Shown here: positions 19,850-30,902 of the stretch, in pieces
Layout of the letters: each line of letters starts with the position of its first letter
Position numbering within the stretch: position 1 is the stretch's first letter
Source of the DNA: Puccinia triticina
Taxonomy: Eukaryota > Basidiomycota > Pucciniomycetes > Pucciniales > Pucciniaceae
Direction: 5' to 3'
NCBI RefSeq assembly: GCF_026914185.1
Contig: NC_070569.1
Coordinates: 372,001-436,000 of the forward strand
Length of the DNA: 64,000 bases
The notes under the pieces: model-generated
Seen by the model: the letters and a program-made list of their open reading frames with translations, nothing else
What the model was told of the DNA's origin: nothing
The model's database searches: none
Made by a program: the position numbers and the translations under genes

Positions 19850-22704
19850 CTAGAGGCTAAGGCGGCTGCGCCGCTGCAGGGTCCAGGTCTTGCAAAAATT
19901 AAGGCCCTGTTTGGCAGCATCATATTAGGCAGCATAATAATACAAAACATGCTACATTACATATGGTAAAACATGTTGTTCTAGGATAATTTTTTGAAAG
20001 TAAACCTTCACAAGGCTTGGCAGTTTACTTCCAAAAGATCAGGTGGAAAAGTAGTGTCTTACACAATGTAGGGGGACATGGCAAGAATATTTATTGTGTA
20101 ATAATCATGCTGCCAAACAGGGCCTAAACCCCAACTTGCTAGCAATTTCCGACATCTCAACAAAAGACTCTGAGAATAGACTACTTTAATCAGCCAACTG
20201 CTCAACTTGTTGTAAGCCTCACAGCTATTCACAACATATGCTCTGTTTGCCTCCTCTCATGTTCGCGTCAGTTACTTAGGCAAGACTGGACCGACAAAAC
20301 CTTAGGCCTGACACATCCAAACCTCAATGGCCTGCAGATAACAGGTGACTCAATATCCTCCGGACATTTCTGCTTTCTCAGTCCATGCTGCTGGTGGCAT
20401 CACTCAGCTTTGCGTTTAACTCTATTCAATGACCACCCGGTCGCGCGGCACCCGTTTACAAACCACCTAACTCTTTCAATTTATTGGGAATTAGGTCACT
20501 CTTCCCAAATAACAAGCTCTGTGAGTTACACTTATTAAACAAATAGCAAAAATATGTACAGTATGTTGATCATGATGCCTATTGCGGATGAACATATCGT
20601 GGATAACTTCAGGATCCTCTTCCCCGCGCTTCTTGGCCTCAATTGTCAATAATAATCTCTTGTCTTGCCTGGTTGACTTTAAACCGCAAGCTGTGAGCAA
20701 AGAGCCCATGCCTTTCATCAGGCTCTCAAGTCGAAAGAGGGCGAGTACTCAACGCTCGTGGGTATCTAGAAATCTGCTGTATGGTTTGCTCATGTCGACT
20801 CGCAAACAGTCGTCTGTGAAGTTCATGAAATGTTAGTTAAACAGGTCCTTTGGGGCCGACGGTGGCGAATGGACACACATCATGGCGAAGTACATCGTGA
20901 GTTGGTATCCGCTTTGGAGCACTGACGCCTCTTCAAGTGCCTCGTTGTACAAATAATTGTTGACCAGTAGCCCGTGATCGTTGCAAGAACACAAGCACAC
21001 ACCTTCTGACGGGCTGATATAACGCCTGCCGACGTAAGATTTGACTTCATTGTTGCCATCTAAGCTTATTGCCAACCTGACATGGCCCTTGGTTATGTAC
21101 TTATAAAGGTACTTGATGGCTGCCGTGTTGACGGGGATTTCCACGTTGATGTGGGAGCAGAACGCTCTTATAAGATACAGGCAATACAGAACAACAGACC
21201 GGTTGTCAAAAGTAGTCTTATTCTTTTTTTACGGTCCTTCCAACATCTCGTTGAAGGTAAAGGGGATAAGCACCATCAATGTTGACGGTACACTCGGAAA
21301 ACGGTTTTGGATTACCATATTTACAGGACTTCCCGTTCCAGCAGGGCCAACCTTGGCAAGGTCCGTGGACCATAAAATCACCGACCAATCCGTGCAGGAT
21401 TGGTGAGGTCACCGGATTGGGTATTTCGGCTGAGATAAGTTCGTCAATCGCCTTCAATGTCGTTGGCCGGTCCTTATCGTTGAGTGTCAGCAGGAGATTT
21501 AAATGAGGCCACCCTTGTTTTCGGAATTCAACGGTAAAAACAAAAGCCACAACAGGGCCTAGTCCGTCCATTTTGATTAGCACAAAAAGCAAATAACAAA
21601 TTTTCAGATAAAAAACTCTGGTTACAAGGGTGGGATGGTTGACTGGGGAATCATTAGGTGGGATTTCGGCAATGATTTAAGGCCATTGAGAATGACGAGG
21701 GGAAGGGGCTGTGCTGCGGGATTGGCGGGATGAATTTGATGTATAGAGTGATTGAGAGGTGACTGGAGGGCTGAGACAAAGCCTGGACTGATGCATAGGA
21801 GGGATTGGAGTTGCAAGTGGATTGCAAAGCCCTGGAAACGTGGATATAGATATGTACGCCTTGCGCAACGCAATGGAGACCTGAAGCCGCGGAGACAAAT
21901 ATCTACACCGGCGCCTGGGTGTGGATATCTGGAGTGCATATCAAGGTAGGGATTAGATAAGGCCAGGCGATTTCAGAAATGAGAGTGGCAGGAGTGAATA
22001 CATACAGGCTTAGTTGCGGTGATGTTGTGAGGGTTTGCAGCAAGGCTTGAAAATTTGCAACGGTTGGGGCTGTTGATTATTCCAGGTTGGATGCAAATGT
22101 TGGTGTGGATGAAGGGCGGCGGGAACATATATAGATAACAGACCTTGCCTGAGGTTGGAACGCCACACTGCCAGCATATTTGGCTGGGTTGAAGTCATCT
22201 CAGTTTAACTGGGATGCACTCAACCAATTTAAACTTGGTTGATCTCAACCAATTTAATATAAACCCAAGGGGGGTACCTTGGATTTGTGTTTCATCAGCT
22301 GAGATCACCCAAGTTCAAATTGGTTGAGTGCATCCCAGTTTAACTGGGATAACCTCAACCCAGACAATTATGCTGGCAGTGCCAGCCAAGTGCTTCACTC
22401 GGCTCCCTCCCCTCCGCTGTTGCACTTGCACAGTTCAAGGGGTTTATATATTTGGTGGGCCCCCTTTGCATAATGCCTTGACTGCGCGCGCTGGGGCTCA
22501 TCTGTGTTTTGTCTTTTAAACCTGCTAGGAAGGAAGGGACATTTCACAAATTTTTTTATTTAATTGTATGTTAATTTGTATTTAGCTTATTGGTGATAGT
22601 CAATCTTGTAAAAAGGTTAGTATTACATTTTTTTTGGTATGCCAAGAAATAGGGGGAACCCTTGATCCTGAATTCTATGTTTTGCTGTCTTTAATAAACT
22701 TGGA
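19850..22704 (-). mobile_element. Helitron with degenerate Rep gene, inserted in satellite A
   Basis: Minus strand: the 5' end TCCAAGTTTATTAAAG is at 22704 and the 3' end CTAG at 19850, preceded by a GCGGC-GCA-GCCGC hairpin (19862-19874). It is inserted between A (19849) and T (22705). The flanks rejoin to an uninterrupted satellite monomer (gtgata|tttggcaac) with no duplication, the Helitron signature. It contains the Rep remnant at 20740-21592. Near the 5' end, direct and inverted 'ctcaaccaatttaaacttgg' units occur at 22200-22370. Confidence 0.92.
20740..21592 (-). pseudogene. Degenerate Helitron Rep/helicase-like protein
   Basis: Two minus-strand frames, 21592-21218 and 21144-20833, plus a short continuation past the TAA at 20833, read like the N-terminal Helitron replication initiator domain. 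Seen: GWPHLNLLL in place of the usual HxH (HUH) metal motif, ISAEIPNPVTSP, FMVHGPCQG and DGAYPLYLQRDVGRTV. These are followed by KYLYKYITKGHVRLAI, VGRRYISPSEGV and MYFAMMCVHSPPSAPKDL. In active Helitrons this protein nicks DNA for rolling-circle replication. Here the second His of HxH is lost, a frameshift lies near 21200 and stops follow. No helicase domain remains. Confidence 0.8.
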
Positions 22705-23745
22705 TTTGGCAACTGATAACATTGTGGCTGCTACATTTGGGGGTTTTGTGGTCATTCAAGGTACACAATGAATTGTTGAGGGCATTCAAACATTTTGGTA
22801 ACAATATCATGGAAGAACTCCCACGCTGCGCTGAGATGTAGTGGGAGAAACACCAAGAAACTACCAAATTAGTCATATTTGGCAACTGATCACATTGTGG
22901 CTGCTACATTTGATGGTTTTGAGGTCATTCAAGGTACATCATGATCCGTTGAGGCCATTTGATCATTTTTATACCAATATTATGGAAGAACTCCCATGCT
23001 GCGCTGAGATATAGTGGCAGAAACAACAAGAAACTACCAAATTTGTGATATTTGGCAACTGATCACATTGTGGCTGCTACATTTGGGGGTTTTGTGGTCA
23101 TTCAAGGTACACCATGATCCCTTGAGGCCATTTGACCATTTTTATACCAATATCATAGAAGAACTCCCATGCTGCGCTGAGATATAGTGGGAGAAACGCC
23201 AGGAAACTACCAAATTAGTGATATTTGGCAACGGATCACATTGTAGCTGCTACATTTGGGGGTTTTGTGGTCATTGAAGGTACAAATTGGGACTTTGAGG
23301 GCATGTGAACGTTTTGGTACCAATATCATGGAAGAACTTCCCCGCTGGGCTGAGATATAATGGCAGAAACACCAAGAAACTACCAAGAAACTACCAAATT
23401 AGTGATGTTTGGCAACTGATCACATTGTGGCTGCTACATTTGGATGTTTTGAGGTCATTCAAGGTACACCATGATCCCTTGAGGCCATTTGATCATTTTT
23501 GTACCAAGATAATGGAAGAACTCCCATGCTGCGCTGAGATATAGTGGCAGGAACACCAAGAAACTACCAAATTAGTGAAATTTGGCAACTGATCACATTG
23601 TGGCTGCTACATTTGGGGGTTTCGTGGTAATTCAAGGTACGCAATGAATTGTTGAGGGCATTTGAACATTTTGGTACCAATATCATGGAAGAACTCCCAC
23701 GCTGCGCTGAGATATCTAGTGGGAGAAACACCAGGAAACTACCAA
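22705..23745 (+). repeat. 173-bp satellite, family A, forward array
   Basis: Continuation of the array broken by the Helitron at 19850. About six monomers in the same orientation. One monomer near 23370 has a 16-bp internal duplication of 'gaaactaccaa'. Confidence 0.9.
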
Positions 23746-24221
23746 CAACGGTGGGCCGCTACGCTACACTACGCTACAGGGCCACTTAGCGTTAGCGTAG
23801 CGGCAAGAAGCTCCCGCCCATTTTGAGTAGCGTTAGCGCCGCTACGCTGCGCTACGTTTCAGCGGCGCTAACAGCGCGCCAATTGTTTGTTAGTGTTAGC
23901 GCGCCGCTACAGTCACTACGCTACGCTACGCTAAGCTACGCTACGCTACAGCGCTTTTAGCGGAAAAAAGGCCTTTTTTTCAGCTAAAAGCACTGTGGCG
24001 CACCGTAGCGCGCGCTCTTTTGCGCCCTGAGTGTGTAGCGTTAGCGCAATTGCGCGCATCTGCGCTAACGCTACGCTAACAGCTAAATTAGCTGCGCACC
24101 CTTTGCGCGTAGCGTTAGCGCAGAAAAGGCGCAATTCCGCTAACGCTAGGTTAAAATTTAGCGGAATTCCGATACGCTACGCCACGCTAACGCTACGGTT
24201 AGCGTAGCTGGCCCACAGTTG
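23746..24221. mobile_element. hAT-like foldback element made of GCTACG/GTTAGCG motifs
   Basis: 476 bp with terminal inverted repeats CAACGGTGGGCC (left) and CAACTGTGGGCC (right arm, reversed), flanked by the 7-bp repeat CTACCAA (23739-23745, 24222-24228). The body is an imperfect hairpin of endlessly repeated gctacgctaacg-type words and their complements. CAACG fits the YARNG start of hAT elements, which usually make 8-bp TSDs; the observed 7 bp could be an 8-bp copy with one base lost. The minus frame at 23946-24134 is a repeat artefact. Confidence 0.65.
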
Positions 24222-24953
24222 CTACCAAATTAGTCATATTTGGCAACTGATCACATTGTGGCTGCTACATTTGGGGGTTTTGTGGTCATTCAAGGTACAC
24301 AATGAATTGTTGAGGGCATGCAAACATTATGGTACCAATATCATGGGAGAACTCCCACGCTGCGCTGAGATATAGTGGGAGAACCACCAGGAAACTACCA
24401 AATTAGTGATATTTGGCAACTGATTCCATTGTGGCTGCTACATTTGGGGTTTTGTGGTCATTCAAGGTACACCATGTATCCTTGAGTGCATGTGAATATT
24501 TTGGTCCCAATATAATGGAAGAACTCCCAGGGTGCGCTGAGATATAGTGGGAGAAACACCAGGAAACTACCAAATTAGTGATATTTGGCAACAGATCACA
24601 TTGTATCTGCTACATTTGGGGGTTTTGTGGTCATTCAAGGTACACCATGAATCTTTGAGGGCATGTGAACATTTTGGTACCACTATCATGGAAGAACTCC
24701 CACGCTGCGCTGAGATATAATGGCAGAAACACCAAGAAACTACCAAATTAGTGACATTTGGCAACTGATCACATTGTGGCTGCTACATTTGGGGTTTTTG
24801 TGGTCATTCAAGGTACACAATGAATTTTTGAGGGCATTCAAACATTTTGGTACCAATATCATGGAAGAACTCCCACGCTGCGCTGAGATATAGTGGGAGA
24901 AACACCAGGAAACTACCAAATTAGTTATATTTGGCAACTGATCACATTATGGC
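24222..24953 (+). repeat. 173-bp satellite, family A, forward array
   Basis: About four monomers in the same register and orientation. The array stops abruptly inside a monomer after 'cacattatggct', where unrelated sequence begins. Confidence 0.9.
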
Positions 24954-26707
24954 TCAGACCGGCCATCGAGAGGTATGAATCTCCTCGATGCCGGGCTGTT
25001 CCGGTCATCAAGAGGTGGTACCTCCCTCAATGACCGCACAGACCGGTCATCGAGAGCTATGACTCCCTTCGATGACCGGCACAGACCAGTCATCGGAGAG
25101 TAGGAGTGAATCTGCTTGATGCCGGTCTGTACCGGTTGTTGAGAGGTGTGATGTGAGCCTGTGTCTCTTATGTGACAGCAGGACACAAGAAAAGAAGGGG
25201 GAATAGTTTGTATTTCTTGGGATAAAGAAATACAAACTGAGAGAGAGGAAGAGAAAGAGAGAGAAAAGAGAAGATCAGGCCTAGACTTTAAGTTTTTCTA
25301 AATTGATCTGGGCTATTCTCAACCTGAAAAAGTTGGATGCCAGCTGTGCCAGGCCAAAGAAGAGTGCAACAGCCTCCACTCACAACAAGAAAACGTTGGT
25401 GGGATTCAGAAGTAGGGTTACTACTCTGCTCTGGTTTTATAGGTCTTAACCAGAGATAACCTTTTGATCTCTTATGATTGGAAGAGTTGAAGAAAAGAAG
25501 AAACAATCAAGAGCAACAGAGTTTCACTCTGAATAAGCAAGGTTCAGTGAAAGAGTTTACTTACTGTCAATATCCTAGGCGCCTGTGACGGTAGGTATAC
25601 TGGGAGCGTGGTAATCTCTTTGGTGGTTATCCTGGGTTATCTGGGGTGTGGTTCTGGTGTGCTGAAGTCTGTGGATCCTCCAGCTGCATGGGGGATCCTG
25701 ACTTCGAAAATTTTCAAAGTTGGATGAAATAATCACACATGTACATGTGTTTTGGAGCGCTCAGGCGCGACTACAAGGCGCTGCTGCGCATGCATGTCAC
25801 AAACCACAAACTCTATGAAGGAGTAGAGATATTGGAAAGTGATCGGTGAACACTAGGGTCAAAATTGCATGAGAAATCAGAATCTGAAGTCAAAAAAACC
25901 TTATGTTTTAAGGATAAAAAGATATAAACACATTTAGGTATAAAATGGAGATAAAAGGCAGACTTTAGGCCAGCTGCGCTGGCTCTAAGGCTGACATGTG
26001 AGCCCAATACCACTACAGACCGGCATCGAGACAAGATGGAGACCTCGCGGAGGATGCCTTCCCGGCAAGTGGGGACACAACTACTCACAGCCACCTGACT
26101 GGTCATCTTGAGGATTAAAGCTCTCAAGCTGACCTGTAAACACTTGGATGAGTGTGTACAGGCCTGTACAGGCTGCAGGGCCCTGACAACCAAGTTGTCA
26201 AGTTTTGGTACCAAGGATTTCAGGGCCCAGGGTGTGTGAGCTTGGTTGGATACTTAAAGGGCTGAGGGGAAGCTGTTTGTCCCCCCAGGGGATCTGGTTT
26301 CGTCCACCCCCTCCCTGAAGGCCCCCTATTTCATTTGAGTAGGCCCCTTCTTGATTTCAAAAACAAAAATTCCAACAAACCCAAACAAAACTTTAACAAT
26401 TTAAACTTTAAACTCACACAAAACAAGAAAATTTAAACTTTGAACTCACACGCACAACACAAAAACATTTAAACTTTGAGCTGACACAAAACAAAAACAT
26501 TTGAACACAATCAAAACAGACAAAAACAATAATTTAAACTCAAACAAACCAGAAACTCTGTACTGAAAAAATAACTTAAACTTTTTAAACTTAAGGAACA
26601 CAAATTTCAAACTTTTAATTTCTTCTGCCTGCAATTTCAATGAAATGCAGCATGAACCCCGGCCATGAAGTCAGTTTCTGTGAAACTGTGGTTTTAATAA
26701 ACTTGGA
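24954..26707 (-). mobile_element. 3'-truncated Helitron remnant with GACCGGTCATCGAG repeats
   Basis: The right boundary is a Helitron 5' end on the minus strand (TCCAAGTTTATTAAAAC at 26707), again abutting the satellite phrase 'tttggcaac'. No CTAG/hairpin end is found on the left, so that end has been lost. The left part (24957-25150) consists of gaccggtcatcgag words alternating with their complements, as in the foldback at 27766. A solo LTR is nested at 25152-25996. Near 26360-26620 there is a low-complexity stretch of 'tttaaactttgaactcacac'-like units. Confidence 0.6.
25152..25996 (-). mobile_element. Solo LTR of family A
   Basis: 845 bp, minus orientation like the LTR at 3121, with a perfect 5-bp TSD TGTGA (25147-25151, 25997-26001). 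It lacks the nested copia LTR and so documents the empty site for the insertion at 3645. Confidence 0.88.
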
Positions 26708-27153
26708 TTTGGCAACTGATCACATTGTGGCTGCTACATTTGGAGGTTTTGAGGTCATTCAAGGTACACCATGATCCCTTGAGGCCATTTGATCATTTTA
26801 GTACCAATATCATGGAAGAACTCCCATGCTGCGCTGAGTTATAGTGGCAGGAACACCAATAAGCTACCAAATTAGTCATATTTGGCAACTGATCACATTG
26901 TGGCTGCTACATTTGGAGGTTTTGCGGTCATCCAAGGTACACCATGATCCGTTGAGGCCATTTGATCATTTTTGTACCAATATCATGGAAGAAATCCCAT
27001 GCTGCGCTGAGATATAGTGGCAGAAACACCAAGAAACTACCAAATTAGTCATATTGGGCAACTGATCACATTGTGGCTGCTACATTTGGAGGTTTTGAGG
27101 TCATTCAAGGTACACCATGATCCCCTGAGGCCATTTGATCATTTTTATACCAA
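26708..27153 (+). repeat. 173-bp satellite, family A, forward array
   Basis: About 2.6 monomers in forward orientation, ending within 'tataccaa', where a Helitron 3' end (CTAG) begins. Confidence 0.9.
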
Positions 27154-30100
27154 CTAGAGTACAAGGCGGCTTCGCCGCTGCCCCCTCAAGCCTCAACCAC
27201 TCCAAAGCCCCAAGCCACCACCATCACCACGCACCCGGTTGTAGTCCTTGCCCCAATGCAACCCCAGTCACAGATGCAGGATCCATATATTTATGATAAT
27301 TTTAGGAAGTCCTCTCCCAGGATATTTGTGCCCAGATATTTTGAATATATCTCAGGTTCTAGAATATCATATATGACAATTCCATGTTATATTGTAAAAG
27401 GGGCTTGATTGATTGACTCCCAAAAATCAAATTCTGATCCCCAAAAAGTAATTTTTAGGAGTCAGAATTTAATTCTTCTGTGTAGAATGGGAGTCGGAAA
27501 TGTAATTTTACCAAAAATTACAATAATAAAGAAAAATTTATAACTTCTCACTGGGGCACCCAAAGCCCACCAAAACTGGGCCTCTCAAGAGCACATGTTG
27601 AACTGCACGGCATTAGCACACCCCATTCCTGGGGTGTGCAATGTGGGTCTTATTTGGTGGATTTACTACAAAAGAAATACACCAAAACCTTAGCCATTGT
27701 GCTCCAAAGTGCCCCAAACCTTTGCAGCATCAAGTAAATTACTTGTGTGAATACTATTTCAACATCGGATGTACTTCGCGCACTGCAAAAAACTTGTCGC
27801 GCACTGCAGGGGGCGTCCACTCCACGTCCCGGCCGCAGTGCGCGGTAGCTCAAAACTCTTCGCGCAATGCAAACGCAAAACTATGAAATTCTCACTTTTT
27901 TTTCTGCCAGCCGGCAGAGGGGATTTTTCCTGCTCCTCCATCAAATTCTTGGAGGATTTGGAGCCCCCAGCTGGACACAAAAAAAGGATGAAAAATAAAC
28001 ACAAAAAATAACCTGAGCGCAGGCTCCCGCTCCCCTGGGAGCGCTTCTCCGGGGCTTTCAACCTGCCAAATACTCACGGATTGGGTACACAGCCCCTCGA
28101 AAACAAAGTTCGAGGGCAGAAGCTCCGGCTGCCGTACCAATGGCCGGCACAGCCCGGTCATTGAGCAGCGTCTACACACTGGATACCCCGATGACCGGCC
28201 AGGTGCAGTGCAGATTACCGGTCATCAAGGAGAATATGTACTCCTCTTGATGACTGGGTCGCTCCGGTCATTGGAAGGAGCACATACTTTACTCGATGAC
28301 CAAGTCCACCCCGGTCATGGAGAGGAGTAAACCCTTGCCTTGATGACCGGGTCCGTTCTGGTCATTGAGAGTAGTGTTTTGACCGGAACGGACCCGGTCT
28401 TTTAGAGGAGTGCAAACTCTCCTTGATGACCGGGTCTGCTCCGGTTATTGAGAGTATAACATACTCCCCTCGCCGGTCATTGAGGAGTAACCACTGCCCT
28501 CGATGACCGGGTCCAGCTCCTCTTGTTGACCAGAGCGGACCTGTTCATTGAGGGGCTATTCTGAACATCATCAAGAGGGAGTGCATCCTCCCCTTAATGA
28601 CAAGTTTGTTCTGGTAATCAAGAGAAGTGTTTCTTTCCTCTCAATGACCAGAACAGACCCGGCCATCGAGAGGAAGGTTTCTCTCCTCTCAATGACCGGA
28701 ACGGACCCGGTCATCGAGGCGAGTGTTTACTCCTCTCCATGACCGGGGTGGACTCGGTCATCGAGTAAAGTATGTGCTCCTTCCAATGACCGGAGCGACC
28801 CGGTCATCAAGAGGAGTACATATTCTCCTTGATGACCGGTAATCTGCACTGCACCTGGCCGGTCATCGGGGGATCCAGTGTGTAGACGCTGCTCAATGAC
28901 CGGGCTGTGCCGGCCATTGGTACGGCAGCCGGAGCTTCTGCCCTCGAACTTTGTTTTCGAGGGGCTGTGTACCCAATCCGTGAGTATTTGGCAGGTTGAA
29001 AGCCCCGGAGGAGCGCTCCCGGGGGCCCGGGAGCCTGCACTCAGGTTATTTTTTGTGTTTATTTTTCATCCTTTTTTTGTGTCCAGCTGAGGGCTCCAAA
29101 TCCTCCAAGAATTTGATGGAGGGGCAAGGAAAATCCCCTCTGCCGGTGGGCAGAAAAAAAAGTGAGAATTTCATAGTTTTGTGTTTGCAGTGCGCGAAGC
29201 GTTTTGAGCTACCGCGCACTGTGGCCGCGACATTGATTTGCCGACCCCCACAGTGCGCGACGAGTTTTTTGCAGTGCGCGAAGTACATCGGTTCAACATA
29301 TTATCTAAGTATATTAAATCCACACTTTTGTGGAAATTTGGATCATGGGCTCACCCTCCTCCTTTCCCTGTTGTTGTTTTTGGCTTTTATAGGGCCGCAA
29401 TGCAGTCTCCGCGGGAGCAAGTGCACTCTGCCGCCTCAATTATTTGCGGCACAGGACTTGATTTTTGTGTGCAGCAGACAGGACATGCTTTTACCAGGTC
29501 TTTTTGCCTCCTGATTGGGGACATATGTTACAATAGTACACATTTTCCTTGCAGGTGCAATCTAGCTCAAACATCAAAAGAAAATTCAGCTGGGTTTTCA
29601 AGTAGCCAGTAAAGAAGGGGGGATCACTGACCTGGAGGCTGGAGTGCCTAAAGGATGCATGGCAGGGATCGACGGCGGAATAAGATGGGCCGGGCAGCAA
29701 AGGGGCTGGTGGATTATTGGTTGGATTGGCTGCTGTGCGGGCGAGGTGCCAGAGCTGGGTTGGATGAGGCAAAACTTGGAAGAAACAAGCCCTTCAACTC
29801 ACATTGAGTGAGTCAAAGCGGGCGTGCCCTATGTATTAGCCCTGTGTTGACCGCAAGACATGTTGCAGCGGCCTCAAGGGTTCCCCCTATGACGCAGCTA
29901 GGCCGGCTCGATGGTGGTATGGCACTGCCCAGGCCCATACCTCATCTGGGCGCTGTTGAGGCATGTGAGGAATTGATTCGACGACGTGACGCACCCCAGG
30001 GCACCCACATGTGATGGCGCCTTGGGGACGCTTGCGACCCCAGGGCGCCACAAGTGTGACAGTCCGGATGGGCATCGCGGCTGCCGGAGCCTCGCCGTGG

Positions 30101-30239
30101 CAGTCCACCCCGGCGTCCCCATTGCGCCGCGGCCGGTGTCGGCTCTATGACGTACAGGTGTCGGCTCTATGACGTACATGGGGGGACCAGGAATTTTGGT
30201 GGCCACCTAGTGTACAACACAAAGGGCGTCACTGCAACT
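27154..30239 (-). mobile_element. Helitron, 3' end intact, 5' end lost
   Basis: The minus-strand 3' end CTAG lies at 27154 with a GCGGC-TTC-GCCGC type hairpin (27166-27178), inserted after A within satellite A. The matching 5' end is not found; sequence continues to 30239, where a CACTA terminus starts. Contents: AT-rich sequence (27250-27760), a nested foldback (27766-29291), and a GC-rich stretch (29600-30235). The GC-rich stretch has a tandem 'ggtgtcggctctatgacgta' pair near 30134-30178 and a minus frame at 29491-29772 (start MPHPTQLWHLARTAANPTNN) that could be captured gene sequence. No Rep motif was seen. Confidence 0.6.
27766..29291. mobile_element. 1.5-kb foldback transposon with 8-bp TSD
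   Basis: The ends CGGATGTACTTCGCG and its inverted copy are flanked by a perfect 8-bp TSD TTCAACAT (27758-27765, 29292-29299). The arms are inverted repeats of more than 500 bp each, so the same frames appear on both strands (27769-28011 and 29046-29288). The centre consists of alternating gaccgggtc / gatgaccgg words about 25-30 bp apart. An 8-bp TSD fits hAT or MULE elements; the termini do not decide between them. No transposase ORF. Confidence 0.8.
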
Positions 30240-30902
30240 CACTACCAAGATGGATGAATTTGCGATGTCGTATATTGATCAATGTAGCGTTTATTGATCA
30301 ATTTATATTGATCATTTTTTTTTATTCCTCTTGATACCTTTTTCTGTGTTGCATGTCTCCTTAATAGTCTTCTATAATCTCTCTCCTTCCCCCTGTGTTA
30401 GCTTCAAGCCACAGGTATTTTCTTTTTTTTTTGCCTGATAACATTCATAAATTTCTACATACACCATTTGATTCTTCATGAAAAAAAGACATTGCAAGTT
30501 TTAGGATTAATCCAGGGTGGCTGGGGGTCTCAAAGTTTTTTTCTTTTTCTTTTTTACTTCAACAATTGATGTTATCAGAAGTCTCCAAATCTACTTTTTT
30601 TCAAAAAAGGAAAAACATTGACCCCTGACCTCTCTGATGATACCATCCGGCAAAGATTGGTAATTTGGTTGGTTGAAATTCCTGAAGATATTGCACATCA
30701 TATTTGAGGTGCTACATGCATAGAAGGCCTTTTTGAAATTAGTTTACCATGGTTTAGCATATTTTTGTTGGGTTCTTTGTTTTATCTACTTTTGTTATCA
30801 CCCACAGATTAATGAGGAATATTTTGACATAAAAATTTCATCCAAAAATTGTTCTGCATATAAAACCCAGAAATATTGTGTTTTGGGACACATGCATTAT
30901 GC
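30240..30902 (+). repeat. Left arm of the second CACTA element
   Basis: About 660 bp, inverted copy at 40567-41168. The outer part is homologous to the giant element's arm (motif TTGATCAA, then T-run and ctctctcctt block). The inner part around 30660-30890 is shared only with its own right arm. Confidence 0.8.

Noticed and set aside
16663..24937. Repeated 60-96 codon minus-strand frames starting MPN(I/V)TNLVVSWCF
   Set aside because: They recur once per 173-bp satellite monomer, have no start or context signals, and 173 is not a multiple of 3, so each is cut at the same place.
27769..29288. Matching 80-172 codon frames on both strands near 27.8 and 29.1 kb
   Set aside because: They are mirror images produced by the inverted arms of the foldback at 27766-29291.
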